From positions 1 through 51,215 of the forward strand of contig NZ_MPZN01000024.1 in NCBI RefSeq assembly GCF_002936985.1: 51,215 nucleotides of DNA, written 5' to 3'. Below are positions 10,230-19,577 of this stretch, piece after piece. The stretch comes from Microterricola pindariensis (GTDB taxonomy: Bacteria; Actinomycetota; Actinomycetes; Actinomycetales; Microbacteriaceae). Position 1 is the first letter of the stretch; every line of letters begins with the position of its first letter. The translations under genes and the position numbers were made by a program. The notes under the pieces were generated by a model. The model was not told the origin of the DNA. It did no database searches and saw nothing but the letters and a program-made list of their open reading frames with translations.

Positions 10230-10726
10230 GCCCGCAGACGCGCACGCTGACCGCCGAGCCGCTCAGCGCCGACGCCTTCGCCGCCTTCGGTGAGTACCTC
10301 GACCTCGGCGCGGGCGGCGAGCGCGTCCTGACGACGCGCGGCGACGGCTGGACCGACCGCCGCTCGCTGCACGCGGTGCTGGAGACACCCGGCCACCTCG
10401 GGTTCACCCTCGGCGCCGCCACCCCCTTCCAGATCACCGGAATGGAGCGCCACCACCACACCCGCGAGGTGCTGCTCTGCGCCGCCGAGCCCGTCGTGGT
10501 CGCCGTCGCCGCCACCGCCGGCGAGCGGCCGGACGCCGCCGACCTCCGGGCGTTCCTGCTGCAGCCGGGCGACGTCATCGTGCTCGCCGAGGGCATCTGG
10601 CACACGGCCTGCCACGGCGTCGGCAAGCCCGCGCACTACTACTGGATGGCGACCGCCGACGACAGCATCGCCGACGAGTGGGTGCTGCCGACCGGGGCCG
10701 CGGTGACCGTGGAGGCCGCCGCATGA
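10226..10726 (+). CDS. Ureidoglycolate lyase (AllA)-fold protein
   Basis: A 166-residue cupin-like protein matching the AllA family in ERHHHTREVLLC, VVVAVA and LLQPGDVIVLAEGIWHTAC. Classical AllA splits ureidoglycolate into glyoxylate and urea in allantoin breakdown. No other allantoin genes are present here, and the protein is embedded between BtpA and PfkB genes with four-base overlaps on both sides, so it may process a different ureido or carbohydrate compound. The histidine run and the second HT pair are candidate metal or substrate ligands. Family placement is fairly firm; the classical activity is not assumed. Confidence 0.78.
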   Translation: MSPQTRTLTAEPLSADAFAAFGEYLDLGAGGERVLTTRGDGWTDRRSLHAVLETPGHLGFTLGAATPFQITGMERHHHTREVLLCAAEPVVVAVAATAGERPDAADLRAFLLQPGDVIVLAEGIWHTACHGVGKPAHYYWMATADDSIADEWVLPTGAAVTVEAAA

Positions 10727-11694
10727 GTGCCCAGAGCACCATCTTCATCGGCGACGTCGCGCTCGACGAGTACTTCACGGCCGAGAGCTGGCCGGCCCTC
10801 GGTGACAAGGCGTGGCTCGACCCCCTGCCCGCGGTCGTCGGCGGCATGATCGCCAACGCCGCCTGCGTGCACGCCGCGCTCGGCGCGCCCACCCGCTTCG
10901 TGACCGCCATGAACGACGGGGCCGTCAGCCAGCGGCTGCTCGCCGACCTCGAGCAGAGCGGGGTGGACACCGCGCTCTGCCTCGTCGACAACGAGCTGGC
11001 CGACTCGCGCTGCCTGATCTTCCTCGCCGGGGGCCAGCACGTCGTGCTGACGCCGCGCATCGGTGACCAGCGCTTCGAGCTGGACACCGTGCGGATGGAC
11101 CTGCTCGGCGCGGCCCGCAGTGTCTACAGCTCGATCGGCGACCTGCGCCGCCTCCGCCACGGCGCGCTCAGCCCGGCCGAGATCCTCCGCGCGCTCCGCG
11201 CCGCCGGCACCCGGATCGTGCTCGACCTGGACGTGGCCGACCTCGAGCCGGGCGACCTCGAGCTGATCGGCACGGTCGACCTCCTCTTCGTCAACCGGAT
11301 CGGCTTCGAGCGCCTCCGCGCCGGTCGGAGCGCTGCCGACTGCGCCGCCGCCCTCCTCGCCGGCGGCCTGTCCCACCTCGTGGTGACCCGCGACGCCGAC
11401 GGCTGCATCGTCTACTCCGGCTCCGAGCCCATCGAGGTCCCCGGCATCGCGGCCGCCGTGCTCGACGTCACCGGCGCGGGCGACGCCTTCTGCAGCGCCT
11501 TCCTGTTCGCCCTGGACCGCACCGCGGATTCCGGCCTCGCCGCGCTCTTCGCCAACGGCGCCGGCGCCCGGGCCACCGAGGCCCACGGCGCCCGCTCCGG
11601 CGCGGCATCCGTCGGCGAGGTCCTCGCCTACCTCGCCGCCGCCGGCACCGACATCGACTCCCTTTCCACAGCACTCACAGCAGAATCACACTAA
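10723..11694 (+). CDS. PfkB-family carbohydrate or nucleoside kinase
   Basis: A 323-residue kinase of the ribokinase/PfkB superfamily. It starts with FIGDVALDEYF, carries a conserved VVGGMIANAAC region, and ends with the signature DVTGAGDAFCSAF, in which Asp254 is the likely catalytic base. It phosphorylates a sugar, nucleoside or related alcohol; the substrate cannot be read from the sequence. Its ATG overlaps the stop codon of the AllA-fold gene (ATGA), and the binding-protein gene starts eight bases after its own stop codon. It therefore probably phosphorylates the compound bound by that protein. Confidence 0.9.
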   Translation: MSAQSTIFIGDVALDEYFTAESWPALGDKAWLDPLPAVVGGMIANAACVHAALGAPTRFVTAMNDGAVSQRLLADLEQSGVDTALCLVDNELADSRCLIFLAGGQHVVLTPRIGDQRFELDTVRMDLLGAARSVYSSIGDLRRLRHGALSPAEILRALRAAGTRIVLDLDVADLEPGDLELIGTVDLLFVNRIGFERLRAGRSAADCAAALLAGGLSHLVVTRDADGCIVYSGSEPIEVPGIAAAVLDVTGAGDAFCSAFLFALDRTADSGLAALFANGAGARATEAHGARSGAASVGEVLAYLAAAGTDIDSLSTALTAESH

Positions 11695-11702
11695 GGAGCA
11701 CC

Positions 11703-12608
11703 ATGACTTCCGTTCGCCCCGCACGCCGCCTGCTCTTCGTGGCAGCCGCGTCCCTCCTCGCGGTCAGCCTCGTCGGCTGTGTCCAGAACGCGCCGACCAC
11801 GGCCGCCCCGACCGGTGAAGCGGTGGCCGTCGGCGCCGACGACGCCGTCACCGCCCTCGTCCCGGCCGCGATCGCCGAGAGCGGCGCGCTCCGCGTCGGC
11901 GTCAACCTCACCTACTCGCCGAACGAGTTCAAGACGGCGGAGGGCGCCCCGACCGGCTGGGCCATCGAGCTGATGGACGCCATCGGCGCCAAGATGGGCC
12001 TCGAGGTCGAGTACCAGGGTGCGGCCTTCGACAACATCCTGCCCGGCGTGATCGGCGGCAAGTACGACGTCGGACAGGGCTCGTTCACCGACACGAAGGA
12101 GCGCGAGAAGATCGTCGACTTCGTCAACTACTACTCGGCGGGCACCCGCTGGGCGGCCGCGGCCGGCAGCACGCTGAACCCGGACGACGCCTGCGGCCTG
12201 GTCATCGCGGCGGGCGCCACCACCTACCAGGAGACCGACGACATCCCCGCACGCTCCGAGGCCTGCGTCGCCGCCGGCAAGGAGCCCATCAGCATCCTCA
12301 AGCTGGAGACACAGGACGACATCACCAACGCCGTCGTGCTCGGCCGCGCGGCCGGCTTCGCCGCCGACTCGCCCGTGACCGCCTACGCCGTCTCCGCCAC
12401 GCAGGGCAAGCTCGAGCTGATCGGCGAGCAGTACGACTCCGCGCCGTTCGGCTTCGCCGTCGCCAAGGAGTCCGGCACGCTGGCCCAGGCCGTCGAGGCG
12501 GCCGTGCAGTCGATCATCGACGACGGCAGCTACGGCGCGATCCTCGCCAAGTGGGGCGTCGAAGACGGCGCCGTCAGCACGGCCGGCATCAACGGCGCGC
12601 TGTTCTAA
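11703..12608 (+). CDS. Family 3 ABC transporter substrate-binding lipoprotein (orphan)
   Basis: A 301-residue extracellular binding protein. The signal peptide has an RPARR start, a hydrophobic core and the lipobox LVGC, with Cys26 the lipidation site. The mature protein is of the amino-acid-type SBP family 3 (LRVGVNLTYSPNEF, IELMDAIGAKMG, VGQGSFTDTKERE, and FVNYYSAGTRW as the hinge region). GGAG precedes the ATG. It closes the operon and is followed directly by a terminator. No permease or ATPase gene is present, so it must use components encoded elsewhere or act as a ligand sensor. The SBP3 fold suggests an amino-acid-like or other small polar ligand. Confidence 0.9.
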   Translation: MTSVRPARRLLFVAAASLLAVSLVGCVQNAPTTAAPTGEAVAVGADDAVTALVPAAIAESGALRVGVNLTYSPNEFKTAEGAPTGWAIELMDAIGAKMGLEVEYQGAAFDNILPGVIGGKYDVGQGSFTDTKEREKIVDFVNYYSAGTRWAAAAGSTLNPDDACGLVIAAGATTYQETDDIPARSEACVAAGKEPISILKLETQDDITNAVVLGRAAGFAADSPVTAYAVSATQGKLELIGEQYDSAPFGFAVAKESGTLAQAVEAAVQSIIDDGSYGAILAKWGVEDGAVSTAGINGALF

Positions 12609-12632
12609 ACCCGCAGCACCCGATCCCAGCGG

Positions 12633-12659
12633 ACGGCCGGCCCCGACGGGGCCGGCCGT
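12633..12659. terminator. Terminator of the gntR-btpA-pfkB-SBP operon
   Basis: A 12-bp perfect stem ACGGCCGGCCCC with loop GAC, followed by TTTCTGCT, lies 24 bases after the binding-protein stop codon. It also faces the converging carboxylesterase gene. Confidence 0.88.
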
Positions 12660-12677
12660 TTCTGCTGTCAGGGGCAC

Positions 12678-14198
12678 TCAGCGCCAGCGGGCGCGCTCGT
12701 CCTCCCGCGGCGCCAGCACGACGGCATCCGCGGCCCCGTCCCACACCTTGACCGGGCGCTCGGGCGACCAGGCCGGCCAGCCGGGGTCGCCGGTGGCGGC
12801 GAAGCGCACCCAGGCCGCGTGCATGTCGGTGGCCAGGCGTCGGGGCGCGTCGGGGCCGGCCATCGCGACGGCCTCCTCGCTCTCGATGTTGTCGAAGACG
12901 AAGCCGAGCTCAAGCGCGTGGCAGGCGCCCAGCCCGTCGACGGGGGAGCGCCAGGCGAACTCGTAGACGAAGCTCGGGGCCGCGCCCGGCACCCGCAGCC
13001 GGGCGTCCGCGAGCTTGTTCAGGGGGATCCGCAGCAGCAGGTCGGTGGCCAGCGCGCCGAACAGCTCGCCGAGGCCGGCGCCCGGCCGGTTGCGCCGGTA
13101 CAGCCGCACCGTGCCGGGCGAGATCCCGAACTTCGCCATCGCGACGGCGATGTGCGCCCTGCCGATCTTCGCGAGCAGCCCGGTCGGGACGAACCAGAGC
13201 CGGTACTCCTCGGTGTTCGCGCCCATCAGCACGGGAATGCCGGAACCGGCCCCGCCCGTCAACGCGGCCATCGGATGCCGCGGCACGGTCTCTGTGCCGA
13301 GGGTGAGCGCGAACGCGGGGCCGCCGGTGATCGGCGTCGTGCCGGCCGTGGCCCGGCGCTGGGCGTCGAGCAGGCGGGCGGGGGAGAGCTCGGCAAAGGT
13401 GGCGCGGAGCGGTGCCACGCCGAGCAGTTTGGCCATGCGGCGGGTCACCGCGCCCGCGGTCTTCGCCGGTTTCGCGTCCGGCGGGCCGCTCTGCATGATC
13501 GCGCGGTCGAAGAGGCTCGCGGCGTCCGGCCGCGCCAGCAGGGCGGCGATCGTGATCGCGCCGGCCGACTCGCCCATCACGGTGACCCGGCTCGGGTCGC
13601 CGCCGAAGGCCCAGATGTTGCGGCGCACCCAGCGCAGCGCCGCGATCTGGTCGGCGAGGCCGAGGTTCGCCTCGCCGTCGGCGAAGACGGAGAAGCCCTC
13701 TGCGCCGAGGCGGTAGTTGACGCCGATGAAGATGACCCCGTCTCGGGCGAAGCGAGTGCCGTCGTAGGCCTCCAGGGCGTTGCTGCCGCGGCTGAGGGAC
13801 CCGCCGTGGATCCAGACGATGACCGGTGCGAGGGCGGCGTCGCGCCGCTCCGGCGCCCAGATGGCCAGGTTCAGGATCTCCTCGCCCGGCACGCTCACAC
13901 TGCCGAGAAGCCGCTCCATGCCGCCCGCGTAGGGCAGCTGCGGCGACGTCGCCCCCGGTGTGGTGCAGTCCCGCTCGCCGGGCCAGGAGGGGACGGGCTG
14001 TGGCGGCCGGAAGCGCAGGGCGCCGAACGGCGCCGCCGCGTATGGCACACCGAGGAAGCGGCGCACCCCGCCCGCCAGGCTGCCCCGGATGCGGCCGGAC
14101 TCCGTGTCCACGCCGACGTCTGAGAGCTCACTGCTCCGCGGTCCGTCCGTGCTCTCTGGGACCTCTGTGCTCTCTGGGACCTCTGTGCTCTCTGGCAT
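12678..14198 (-). CDS. Type B carboxylesterase/lipase family protein
   Basis: A 506-residue serine esterase. The family hydrolyses carboxylic esters. Visible elements are the oxyanion stretch HGGS at 131-134, the nucleophile Ser211 in GESAG, a candidate acid in GANTEEYRLW, and the likely catalytic histidine in GACHALELGF. No signal peptide is present, so the enzyme is probably intracellular. The first 20 residues are a repeat-derived tail (PESTEV twice, then PESTDG) encoded by an 18-bp tandem duplication. The start ATG has GGAG at a suitable distance. The gene converges on the binding-protein operon and is read in the same direction as dedA. Confidence 0.9.
   Translation of the reverse strand: MPESTEVPESTEVPESTDGPRSSELSDVGVDTESGRIRGSLAGGVRRFLGVPYAAAPFGALRFRPPQPVPSWPGERDCTTPGATSPQLPYAGGMERLLGSVSVPGEEILNLAIWAPERRDAALAPVIVWIHGGSLSRGSNALEAYDGTRFARDGVIFIGVNYRLGAEGFSVFADGEANLGLADQIAALRWVRRNIWAFGGDPSRVTVMGESAGAITIAALLARPDAASLFDRAIMQSGPPDAKPAKTAGAVTRRMAKLLGVAPLRATFAELSPARLLDAQRRATAGTTPITGGPAFALTLGTETVPRHPMAALTGGAGSGIPVLMGANTEEYRLWFVPTGLLAKIGRAHIAVAMAKFGISPGTVRLYRRNRPGAGLGELFGALATDLLLRIPLNKLADARLRVPGAAPSFVYEFAWRSPVDGLGACHALELGFVFDNIESEEAVAMAGPDAPRRLATDMHAAWVRFAATGDPGWPAWSPERPVKVWDGAADAVVLAPREDERARWR
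14142..14195. repeat. 18-bp tandem duplication at the 5' end of the carboxylesterase gene
   Basis: Two identical 18-bp units (14160-14177 and 14178-14195, gacctctgtgctctctgg on the plus strand) are followed by a third half-matching unit at 14142-14159. They encode PESTEV-PESTEV-PESTDG directly after the initiator methionine. Confidence 0.92.
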
Positions 14199-14259
14199 CT
14201 CGCTCCTTCGCGATCCGGTGGGATCACTCTGTCACAGGACGGCGTGAGAGCGGGCGGCC

Positions 14260-14958
14260 TCAGCGCGCGGCGAGCTCGTCTGCGGCCGGCTCGGCCGGGG
14301 CCGCGGCGGCCGGGCTCCGGCGCTTGGCCAGAGCCGCGCGGGCCGCCTTGCCGAGCTCGAGCAGGATCGGGATGCCGGAGAGCAGGATGATCCCGATGAT
14401 GAAGAACTCGGAGTAGCGGGCCACGAAGTCGATCTGGCCGAGGAAGAAGCCGACCAGGGTGAGGCCGACGCCCCAGAGGAACGCGCCGATCAGGTTGAAG
14501 GTGATGAAGGTGCGGTAGGGCATCCGGCCCACGCCGGCCGCGACGGGCACGAAGGCTCGGAACACGGGCAGGAAGCGGGCCAGGATGATGGCCTTGCCGC
14601 CGTGCTTGTCGAAGAAGGCGTTCGTGCGCTCGACGTTCGCCGGGTTGAAGAACCGGCTCTGCTCGCGCTTGAAGATGGCCGGGCCGGCCTTGCGCCCGAG
14701 GTAGTAGGCCAGTTGGTCGCCCGCGAATGCGGCGACGAAGATGACGGATGCCGTCACCCAGATGGGGAACTGGACGAAGCCGGTCGCGGTCAGCAGGCCG
14801 ACGGTGAAGAGCAACGAGTCGCCGGGGAGGAAGGAGAGCACGATGAGTCCGGTCTCGGCGAACACGACGGCGGCAACACCCAGCAGGATGAAGGGGCCGA
14901 ACCAGTGGACGAGCCAATCGGCGTCGAGGAAGTCGATTCCGAGGAGGGTGGGCTGCAT
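14260..14958 (-). CDS. DedA family (VTT domain) membrane protein
   Basis: A 232-residue integral membrane protein of the DedA/SNARE-associated group, implicated in lipid scrambling (undecaprenyl phosphate or phospholipid flipping) and envelope homeostasis. Family features are FAETGLIVLSFLPGDSLLF, the GDQLAYYLGRKAG motif, the FFDKHGGKAIILARFLPVFR segment with its conserved arginine, and VAAGVGRMPYRTF. About five hydrophobic segments are visible, and the C-terminus is Ala/Pro-rich. The start ATG at 14958 gives the usual family length, with AAAGGA upstream. It is divergent from dxs. Confidence 0.93.
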   Translation of the reverse strand: MQPTLLGIDFLDADWLVHWFGPFILLGVAAVVFAETGLIVLSFLPGDSLLFTVGLLTATGFVQFPIWVTASVIFVAAFAGDQLAYYLGRKAGPAIFKREQSRFFNPANVERTNAFFDKHGGKAIILARFLPVFRAFVPVAAGVGRMPYRTFITFNLIGAFLWGVGLTLVGFFLGQIDFVARYSEFFIIGIILLSGIPILLELGKAARAALAKRRSPAAAAPAEPAADELAAR

Positions 14959-15145
14959 GGAGGGGCTGTTCCTTTCGGGTGGGCGCGAATGCGCGGTCCG
15001 CCGATCGACGCTAGCAGAGGGCGTCTGTGCAAACAGTGGGCGGCAGCGGATGCTTCGGCGCCGAATGCGGGGGTGGCAGCGCGATACGCGTAAACTCGAT
15101 GGGTACCGCCGATGTGAGGCGGTCGCTTCTGAAAGGCGGTAGGGC

Positions 15146-17062
15146 GTGAGCCTTCTCGAGACGATCAAGGGTCCGCGAGACCTCGACGCACTCTCGAAAG
15201 ACCAGCTCGTGCAACTCGCCGCAGAGGTGCGGGAGTTCTTGGTGCAGAACGTCGCCAAGACGGGCGGGCACCTGGGACCCAACCTGGGCGTGGTCGAGAT
15301 GACGATCGCGATGCACCGCGTCTTCGACTCCCCGCGCGACGCCATGGTCTTCGACACCGGCCACCAGTCCTACGTGCACAAGCTGCTCACCGGCAGGCAG
15401 GACTTCAGCACGCTGCGCCAGCGCGGCGGCCTGGCCGGCTACCCGCAGCGCTCGGAGTCCGAGCACGACATCGTCGAGAGCTCCCACGCCTCCAGCTCGC
15501 TGAGCTGGGCCGACGGCATCTCGCGCGCGTTCAGCATGACCGGGCAGAACGACCGGCACGTCATCGCCGTCGTCGGCGACGGCGCGCTCACCGGCGGCAT
15601 GACCTGGGAAGCCCTCAACAACATCACAGACGACAACGCCCGTCGCCTGATCATCATCGTCAACGACAACGGCCGCTCCTACGCCCCGACCATCGGCGGC
15701 ATGGCCCGCTTCCTCAACACCGTGCGCACGCGCAAGAGCTATCGCGAGCTGTACATGTCCAGCCGCAAGGCCTTCGACAAGATGGGCGGCCCCGGCCGGG
15801 CCGTCTACCGCGGCGTCCGCGGCGGCCTGCACGGCTTCCTCAGCCGCTTCTCCAACAACGAGGCGCTCTACTCCAACCTCGACATCAAGTACATCGGGCC
15901 GGTGCACGGCCACGACCTGGTGGCGATGGAGGAGGCGCTGCGCCAGGCCAAGGGCTACGGCGCACCGGTGATCGTGCACACGATCACCGACAAGGGCCGC
16001 GGCTACGAGCCCGCCCGCCAAGACGCCGCCGACCAGTTCCACGCGGTCGGCCAGATCGACCCGGAGACGGGGGAGTCGCTGGACTCCTCCTCCGCGGCCT
16101 CCTGGACCTCGGTCTTCGCCGACGAGATGGTGCGGCTCGCCGCCGCCAATGAACGGCTCGTCGGCATCACCGCCGCCATGCTGCGCCCGACCGGGCTGCA
16201 CCGCATGGCCGAGCGCTTCCCCGAGCGGGTCCTGGATGTCGGCATCGCCGAGCAGCACGCCGCCACCTCCGCCGCGGGCCTGGCGTTCGGCGGCATGCAC
16301 CCCGTCGTCGCCGTGTACGCCACCTTCATCAACCGGGCGTTCGACCAGGTGCTGATGGATGTCGCGCTGCACAAGGCCGGCGTCACCTTCGTGCTGGACA
16401 GGGCCGGTGTCACCGGGCCGGACGGCCCCAGCCACCACGGCATGTGGGACCTCGCCATCCTGCAGGTCGTCCCCGGCATCCGCCTGGCCGCCCCGCGTGA
16501 CGCGACCCGCCTGCGCGAGGAGCTCGCCGAGGCCGTGGCCGTCGACGACGGCCCGACCGTGCTGCGCTTCCCGAAGGGCAGCGTCGGCGTCGAGTTCGAG
16601 GCCGAGCGGCGCACCGAGGACGGCGTGGACGTGCTGCGCGAGTCGGCCACCAGCGATGTGCTCCTCGTCGCCGTCGGCCCGATGGCCAGCGTGGCGCTCG
16701 AGGTCGCCGATCTGCTCGCGGAGCAGGGCATCGGCGCGACCGTCATCGACCCGCGCTGGGTCGTCCCCGTGCCGCGGAGCGTGATCGAGCTCTCCCGCGG
16801 GCACCGCCTCGTGGTGAGCATCGAGGACGGCATCAAGGTGGGCGGCATCGGCACCCGCATCCGTCAGGACCTGCGCGGCGCCGGCGTCGAGACCGCCGTG
16901 ACGGAGCTCGGCCTGCCCGACGAGTTCATCGACCACGCCACCCGCGGCCAGATCATGTTCGACATCGGGCTGACGGCACCGCAGATCGCCGCCGACATCG
17001 CCGCGATGTTCGCCGGCAGCAAGGTGCCGCACGTGGGCCCGCCGAAGAAGGCCGAGGGCTAG
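15146..17062 (+). CDS. dxs: 1-deoxy-D-xylulose-5-phosphate synthase
   Basis: Condenses pyruvate and glyceraldehyde 3-phosphate with thiamine diphosphate, the first step of the MEP isoprenoid pathway. The 638-residue protein has the usual length. The N-terminus shows KTGGHLGPNLGVVE, the thiamine-diphosphate motif is GDGALTGGMTWEALNN, and the transketolase-type DVGIAEQHAATSAAG contains the catalytic glutamate; GPDGPSHHGMWD is also typical. The GTG start is preceded by GAAAGGCGG. A TAAACT hexamer at 15091-15096 in the divergent dedA-dxs region may be its -10 element. The gene is monocistronic and converges on the RibD-like gene. Confidence 0.97.
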   Translation: MSLLETIKGPRDLDALSKDQLVQLAAEVREFLVQNVAKTGGHLGPNLGVVEMTIAMHRVFDSPRDAMVFDTGHQSYVHKLLTGRQDFSTLRQRGGLAGYPQRSESEHDIVESSHASSSLSWADGISRAFSMTGQNDRHVIAVVGDGALTGGMTWEALNNITDDNARRLIIIVNDNGRSYAPTIGGMARFLNTVRTRKSYRELYMSSRKAFDKMGGPGRAVYRGVRGGLHGFLSRFSNNEALYSNLDIKYIGPVHGHDLVAMEEALRQAKGYGAPVIVHTITDKGRGYEPARQDAADQFHAVGQIDPETGESLDSSSAASWTSVFADEMVRLAAANERLVGITAAMLRPTGLHRMAERFPERVLDVGIAEQHAATSAAGLAFGGMHPVVAVYATFINRAFDQVLMDVALHKAGVTFVLDRAGVTGPDGPSHHGMWDLAILQVVPGIRLAAPRDATRLREELAEAVAVDDGPTVLRFPKGSVGVEFEAERRTEDGVDVLRESATSDVLLVAVGPMASVALEVADLLAEQGIGATVIDPRWVVPVPRSVIELSRGHRLVVSIEDGIKVGGIGTRIRQDLRGAGVETAVTELGLPDEFIDHATRGQIMFDIGLTAPQIAADIAAMFAGSKVPHVGPPKKAEG

Positions 17063-17065
17063 GCC

Positions 17066-17596
17066 CTAGCCCCGTCCGACCCGGTACCGCAGCTCGATCG
17101 CGCCGCCGGGGAACGGCGTCGTGCCCGTTGCGGTGAGCGCCGTGGTGCGGGCCAACGGCAGCAGCGGCCGGCCCGCGCCGAGCGCGATGGGCATGATCGT
17201 GACCAGCAGCTCGTCGAGCAGGCCGGCATCGGCGAACTGGGCCGCGACGTTGCCGCCGCCGATCACCCAGACATGCTTGTCGCCCGCCGCCGCGACCGCC
17301 GCAGCGTGCACCTCGGCGATGGGGCCCTGGGCGAAGCGGATGTCGGCCCCGTCGACCCCGGGCATCTCGCGGTGCGTGAGCACCCAGGCCGGCATCGTGT
17401 AGCCCCAGCCTGAGTCGTCGTCGAGCAGGAACTGATAGGTGTCCGCGCCCATCACGACCGCCCCGATGCCCGCCAGGAAGTGCTCGTAGTGGGAGCCGAA
17501 CTCCTCGAAGCCGAACTGCAGCAGCCAGTCGATCGAATTGTCGCGGTCGGCGATGAACCCGTCCAGGCTGCAGGCGACGTAGTACTGAGTAGTCAT
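17066..17596 (-). CDS. Dihydrofolate reductase/RibD C-terminal family protein
   Basis: A 176-residue NADPH-dependent reductase-like protein of the RibD C-terminal domain family. Typical elements are YYVACSLDGFIAD at the start, VVMGADTYQF, and the cofactor loop VWVIGGGNVAAQF, followed by LLDELLVTIMPIALGAGRPL. These stand-alone actinobacterial proteins are distinct from essential FolA and usually have unknown substrates. A TAGGCT hexamer ends six bases before the ATG, indicating a leaderless transcript. The 3' end lies three bases from the dxs stop codon, a tight convergent arrangement with no terminator between. Confidence 0.9.
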   Translation of the reverse strand: MTTQYYVACSLDGFIADRDNSIDWLLQFGFEEFGSHYEHFLAGIGAVVMGADTYQFLLDDDSGWGYTMPAWVLTHREMPGVDGADIRFAQGPIAEVHAAAVAAAGDKHVWVIGGGNVAAQFADAGLLDELLVTIMPIALGAGRPLLPLARTTALTATGTTPFPGGAIELRYRVGRG

Positions 17597-17602
17597 GCAC
17601 CC

Positions 17603-17608
17603 AGCCTA
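17603..17608 (-). promoter_or_regulatory. Leaderless -10 element of the RibD-like gene
   Basis: TAGGCT on the minus strand, followed by six bases and then the ATG at 17596, places the transcription start at or next to the start codon. Confidence 0.6.
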
Positions 17609-17637
17609 GAAGGGGCCTCCGACATCGGTGAGGGGTA

Positions 17638-18303
17638 TCAGCTGTCTGGCTGCACGACCCGGCCATGGTCCCAGGGCTCGGCCCAGCCCAGCTCGTCGAA
17701 CAGGCGCGCCAGCACGAGCGCGGTGAAGCCCCAGACCAGGCGCCCGCCGACGGTGAATGCCGGCATCCGATAGTCCCCGTGCGCGGTCACCGCCCTGTTC
17801 GCCGGGTGCACCAGCTCGGCGACCGGAACCCGGAACACCTCCACCGTCTCGGCATGGTCGATCGCGACGACCTCGGAGGGCCGGGTCCACCAGGCGAGCA
17901 CCGGGGTGACGAGGTGGTTGCTCACCGCCAGCGGGATCTCCGGCAGGGCGCCCAGGGTGCGCACACCTCCCGGGTCCACCCCCGTCTCCTCGACGGCCTC
18001 GCGCAGTGCGGCCGCCGTCGCATCGGCGTCGGTCTCGTCCAGCCGGCCGCCGGGGAAGGCGATCTGCCCGGGGTGGCTGCCGAGCGTCGAGGCGCGCCGC
18101 ACGAGCAGCACGTCGAGGTCCTGCGGCACCGGTCCGCCCGCCGCCGCCGGCACGTCGTCGAGCACCCCGAAGAGCACGAGCACGGCGGCGTGCCGAGCGT
18201 GGCCGGCATCCGGCAGGCTGCGGATCAGCGTGGAGCTCCAGTCCAGGCTGCGCGCGGCCAGCGCCTCGAGATCCGCGAGGGGGCCGTCGGGGGAGGGGTG
18301 CAT
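17638..18303 (-). CDS. NUDIX hydrolase, coenzyme A pyrophosphatase-like
   Basis: Probably cleaves coenzyme A or acyl-CoA into phosphopantetheine derivatives and 3',5'-ADP. The 221-residue protein carries the NUDIX box GGRLDETDADATAAALREAV followed by EETGV. Just before the box is the CoA-subfamily signature LLVRRASTLGSHPGQIAFPG. A peroxisomal-type targeting feature is irrelevant here and the protein should be cytosolic. A TAGGCT hexamer ends six bases before the ATG. It lies 41 bases upstream of the RibD-like gene on the same strand, and that gene has its own identical -10 hexamer. Confidence 0.92.
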   Translation of the reverse strand: MHPSPDGPLADLEALAARSLDWSSTLIRSLPDAGHARHAAVLVLFGVLDDVPAAAGGPVPQDLDVLLVRRASTLGSHPGQIAFPGGRLDETDADATAAALREAVEETGVDPGGVRTLGALPEIPLAVSNHLVTPVLAWWTRPSEVVAIDHAETVEVFRVPVAELVHPANRAVTAHGDYRMPAFTVGGRLVWGFTALVLARLFDELGWAEPWDHGRVVQPDS

Positions 18304-18309
18304 GCCCCC

Positions 18310-18315
18310 AGCCTA
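18310..18315 (-). promoter_or_regulatory. Leaderless -10 element of the NUDIX gene
   Basis: TAGGCT on the minus strand with a six-base gap to the ATG at 18303, the same hexamer and spacing as at the RibD-like gene. Confidence 0.6.
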
Positions 18316-18423
18316 GGCAGGAAACGTCGCAGCGTGCGCGCGCGTGGCGGCAGGCGCGCCGATGCCGGGCGCCCTCCGGACGCGGGCGTACTCGCGAGGT
18401 TGCTGGGTGTTGCCGCCCCGCCC

Positions 18424-18453
18424 TTGACCGGCGCCGCCGCCGCGGGTTTAGGT
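18424..18453 (+). promoter_or_regulatory. Candidate promoter of the aldo/keto reductase gene
   Basis: TTGACC (18424-18429) is followed after 17-18 bases by TTTAGG/TTAGGT. The -35 element is good and the -10 element is weak. It lies about 70 bases before the coding start, in the 217-base region between two divergent genes, which holds nothing else that I can identify. Confidence 0.4.
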
Positions 18454-18520
18454 AGCGGTGTGCAAGGGTGCATGCGGGCTCACCCTGGCGCGGTTCGCGA
18501 ACAGGACGGGGAGTCCAGCC

Positions 18521-19482
<962 letters not shown>

Positions 19483-19495
<13 letters not shown>

Positions 19496-19530
19496 ACGGC
19501 TGAACGGCTGAACGGCTGAACGGTTGAATG
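19483..19530. repeat. 8-bp tandem repeat spanning a stop codon
   Basis: GCTGAACG occurs five times perfectly (19483-19522), then once as GTTGAATG. Since eight is not a multiple of three, the array puts TGA in all three frames at the end of the aldo/keto reductase gene. Confidence 0.95.
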
Positions 19531-19534
19531 CGCA

Positions 19535-19567
19535 GAAGGGCCCGACCACACCGTGGTCGGGCCCTTC
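19535..19567. terminator. Bidirectional terminator between aldo/keto reductase and fadB-like genes
   Basis: A perfect 15-bp stem GAAGGGCCCGACCAC with loop ACC lies between two convergent genes, 40 bases after one stop codon and 11 bases from the other. Confidence 0.88.
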
Positions 19568-19577
19568 CGCGTGGCTG

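Noticed and set aside
10226-10726. Assignment of the AllA-fold protein as part of a purine/allantoin pathway
   Set aside because: No allantoinase, allantoicase or ureidoglycolate dehydrogenase gene is nearby, and the operon partners point to another substrate. Only the fold is reported.
15011-17032. Long minus-strand frame opposite dxs, and similar frames opposite thrS (36224-38926), secD (45142-47373) and relA (48717-50660)
   Set aside because: These frames lack recognisable domains and mirror well-identified genes, so they reflect codon bias rather than coding.
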